This document shows positions 63,760 to 64,000 of a DNA stretch of 64,000 nt, piece by piece. Within the stretch, counting starts at the first letter, position 1. Each line of letters begins with the position of its first letter. Below the pieces are notes generated by a model that had not been told where the DNA came from, did no database searches, and saw nothing but the letters and a program-made list of their open reading frames with translations. Source of the stretch: Pseudomonas agarici (GTDB taxonomy: Bacteria > Pseudomonadota > Gammaproteobacteria > Pseudomonadales > Pseudomonadaceae); NCBI RefSeq assembly GCF_900109755.1, contig NZ_FOAR01000014.1, positions 1-64,000 of the forward strand, given 5' to 3'. The position numbers and the translations under genes were made by a program.

Positions 63760-64000
63760 CCACATCTGTTGCAAAACCCTGGATTCTCGGTCTTACCGGC
63801 GGTATCGGCAGCGGCAAGAGCGCGGCGACCCAACACTTTATCGACCTTGGCATTCATGCCGTGGATGCCGATCAAGCCGCCCGCTGGGTGGTGGAGCCTG
63901 GGCGCCCGGCGTTACTGAAGATCGTCGAACACTTCGGCTCTGGCGTGCTGCAAGCCAATGGCCAACTGGATCGCGGTGCCTTGCGCGAGCTGATTTTCGC
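63756..64000 (+). CDS. coaE: Dephospho-CoA kinase, N-terminal part
   Basis: The first 81 codons of dephospho-CoA kinase, the last step of coenzyme A synthesis (EC 2.7.1.24); the rest lies beyond the window. The P-loop [11 protein letters not shown] (about residues 12-22), then [16 protein letters not shown] with the substrate-contacting Asp, are present. ATG overlaps the pilD stop (ATGA), so coaE belongs to the pil operon, as in other pseudomonads. Confidence 0.95.
   Translation, partial: MTTSVAKPWILGLTGGIGSGKSAATQHFIDLGIHAVDADQAARWVVEPGRPALLKIVEHFGSGVLQANGQLDRGALRELIF

Noticed and set aside
1..64000. CRISPR arrays, rRNA genes, prophage or replication origin
   Set aside because: No regularly spaced repeats, rRNA sequence, phage structural genes or DnaA-box clusters were seen in the window.

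Overview
The window is a chromosomal segment of a Pseudomonas, most likely the P. fluorescens complex. The evidence is the GC-rich coding sequence, Pseudomonas gene content (roxSR, four dppA-type binding proteins with an OprD-family porin, speC, fruBKA/fruR, nadC next to pilABCD), a match to the P. putida Cra operator, and REP-like repeats. Gene order broadly follows blocks known from P. aeruginosa (mqo/PA4642; roxSR-dpp; speC-ampE-ampD-DUF1631-nadC-pilABCD-coaE), brought together in this order here.

Layout. 1-350: end of an IS1182-type element. 0.4-8.7 kb: yajG lipoprotein, mqo, a PA4642-family protein, glsA, a YddA-like exporter and the redox two-component system roxS/roxR. 8.7-16.5 kb: accessory island with a REP doublet, a decayed Ntox15 (Tde-like) toxin gene, an apparently intact GAD-like/DUF1851 immunity gene, a truncated IS481-type element, and a head-to-tail tandem duplication of a two-gene cassette of unknown function. 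16.6-30 kb: SIMPL protein, then the dipeptide uptake locus dppA1-dppA2-dppA3-opdD-dppA4-dppBCDF with strong hairpins in most of its gaps. 30.2-31.5 kb: an AT-rich overlapping pair of unknown small genes and a small secreted acidic protein. 31.7-38.6 kb: prfC, an OsmF/YehZ-like osmolyte ABC transporter and speC with a terminator-like hairpin in its leader. 38.7-41.8 kb: a frameshifted relic, a PepSY membrane protein and a Tat-exported PhoD phosphatase. 42-50 kb: fructose PTS (fruB-fruK-fruA) divergent from fruR-tatD, with a Cra operator between. 50.5-57.6 kb: ampE, ampD, a DUF1631 gene, nadC, and the alkylation-repair pair alkA-ogt. 57.7-64 kb: tRNA-Thr(CGU) with two stem mismatches, a TfpO/PilO-like pilin glycosyltransferase, pilA, and divergent pilB-pilC-pilD-coaE (cut by the window end).

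How it fits together. Most of the segment is housekeeping: peptide, sugar and osmolyte uptake, cell-wall recycling, NAD synthesis, DNA repair and type IV pili. The novelty lies in the 8.7-16.5 kb island, where effector/immunity-like genes are being lost, duplicated and rearranged beside IS fragments, in the AT-rich pair at 30.2-31.1 kb, and in the pilin/glycosyltransferase block bounded by tRNA-Thr. All family assignments are from recognition of the sequence and remembered families; no search was run.
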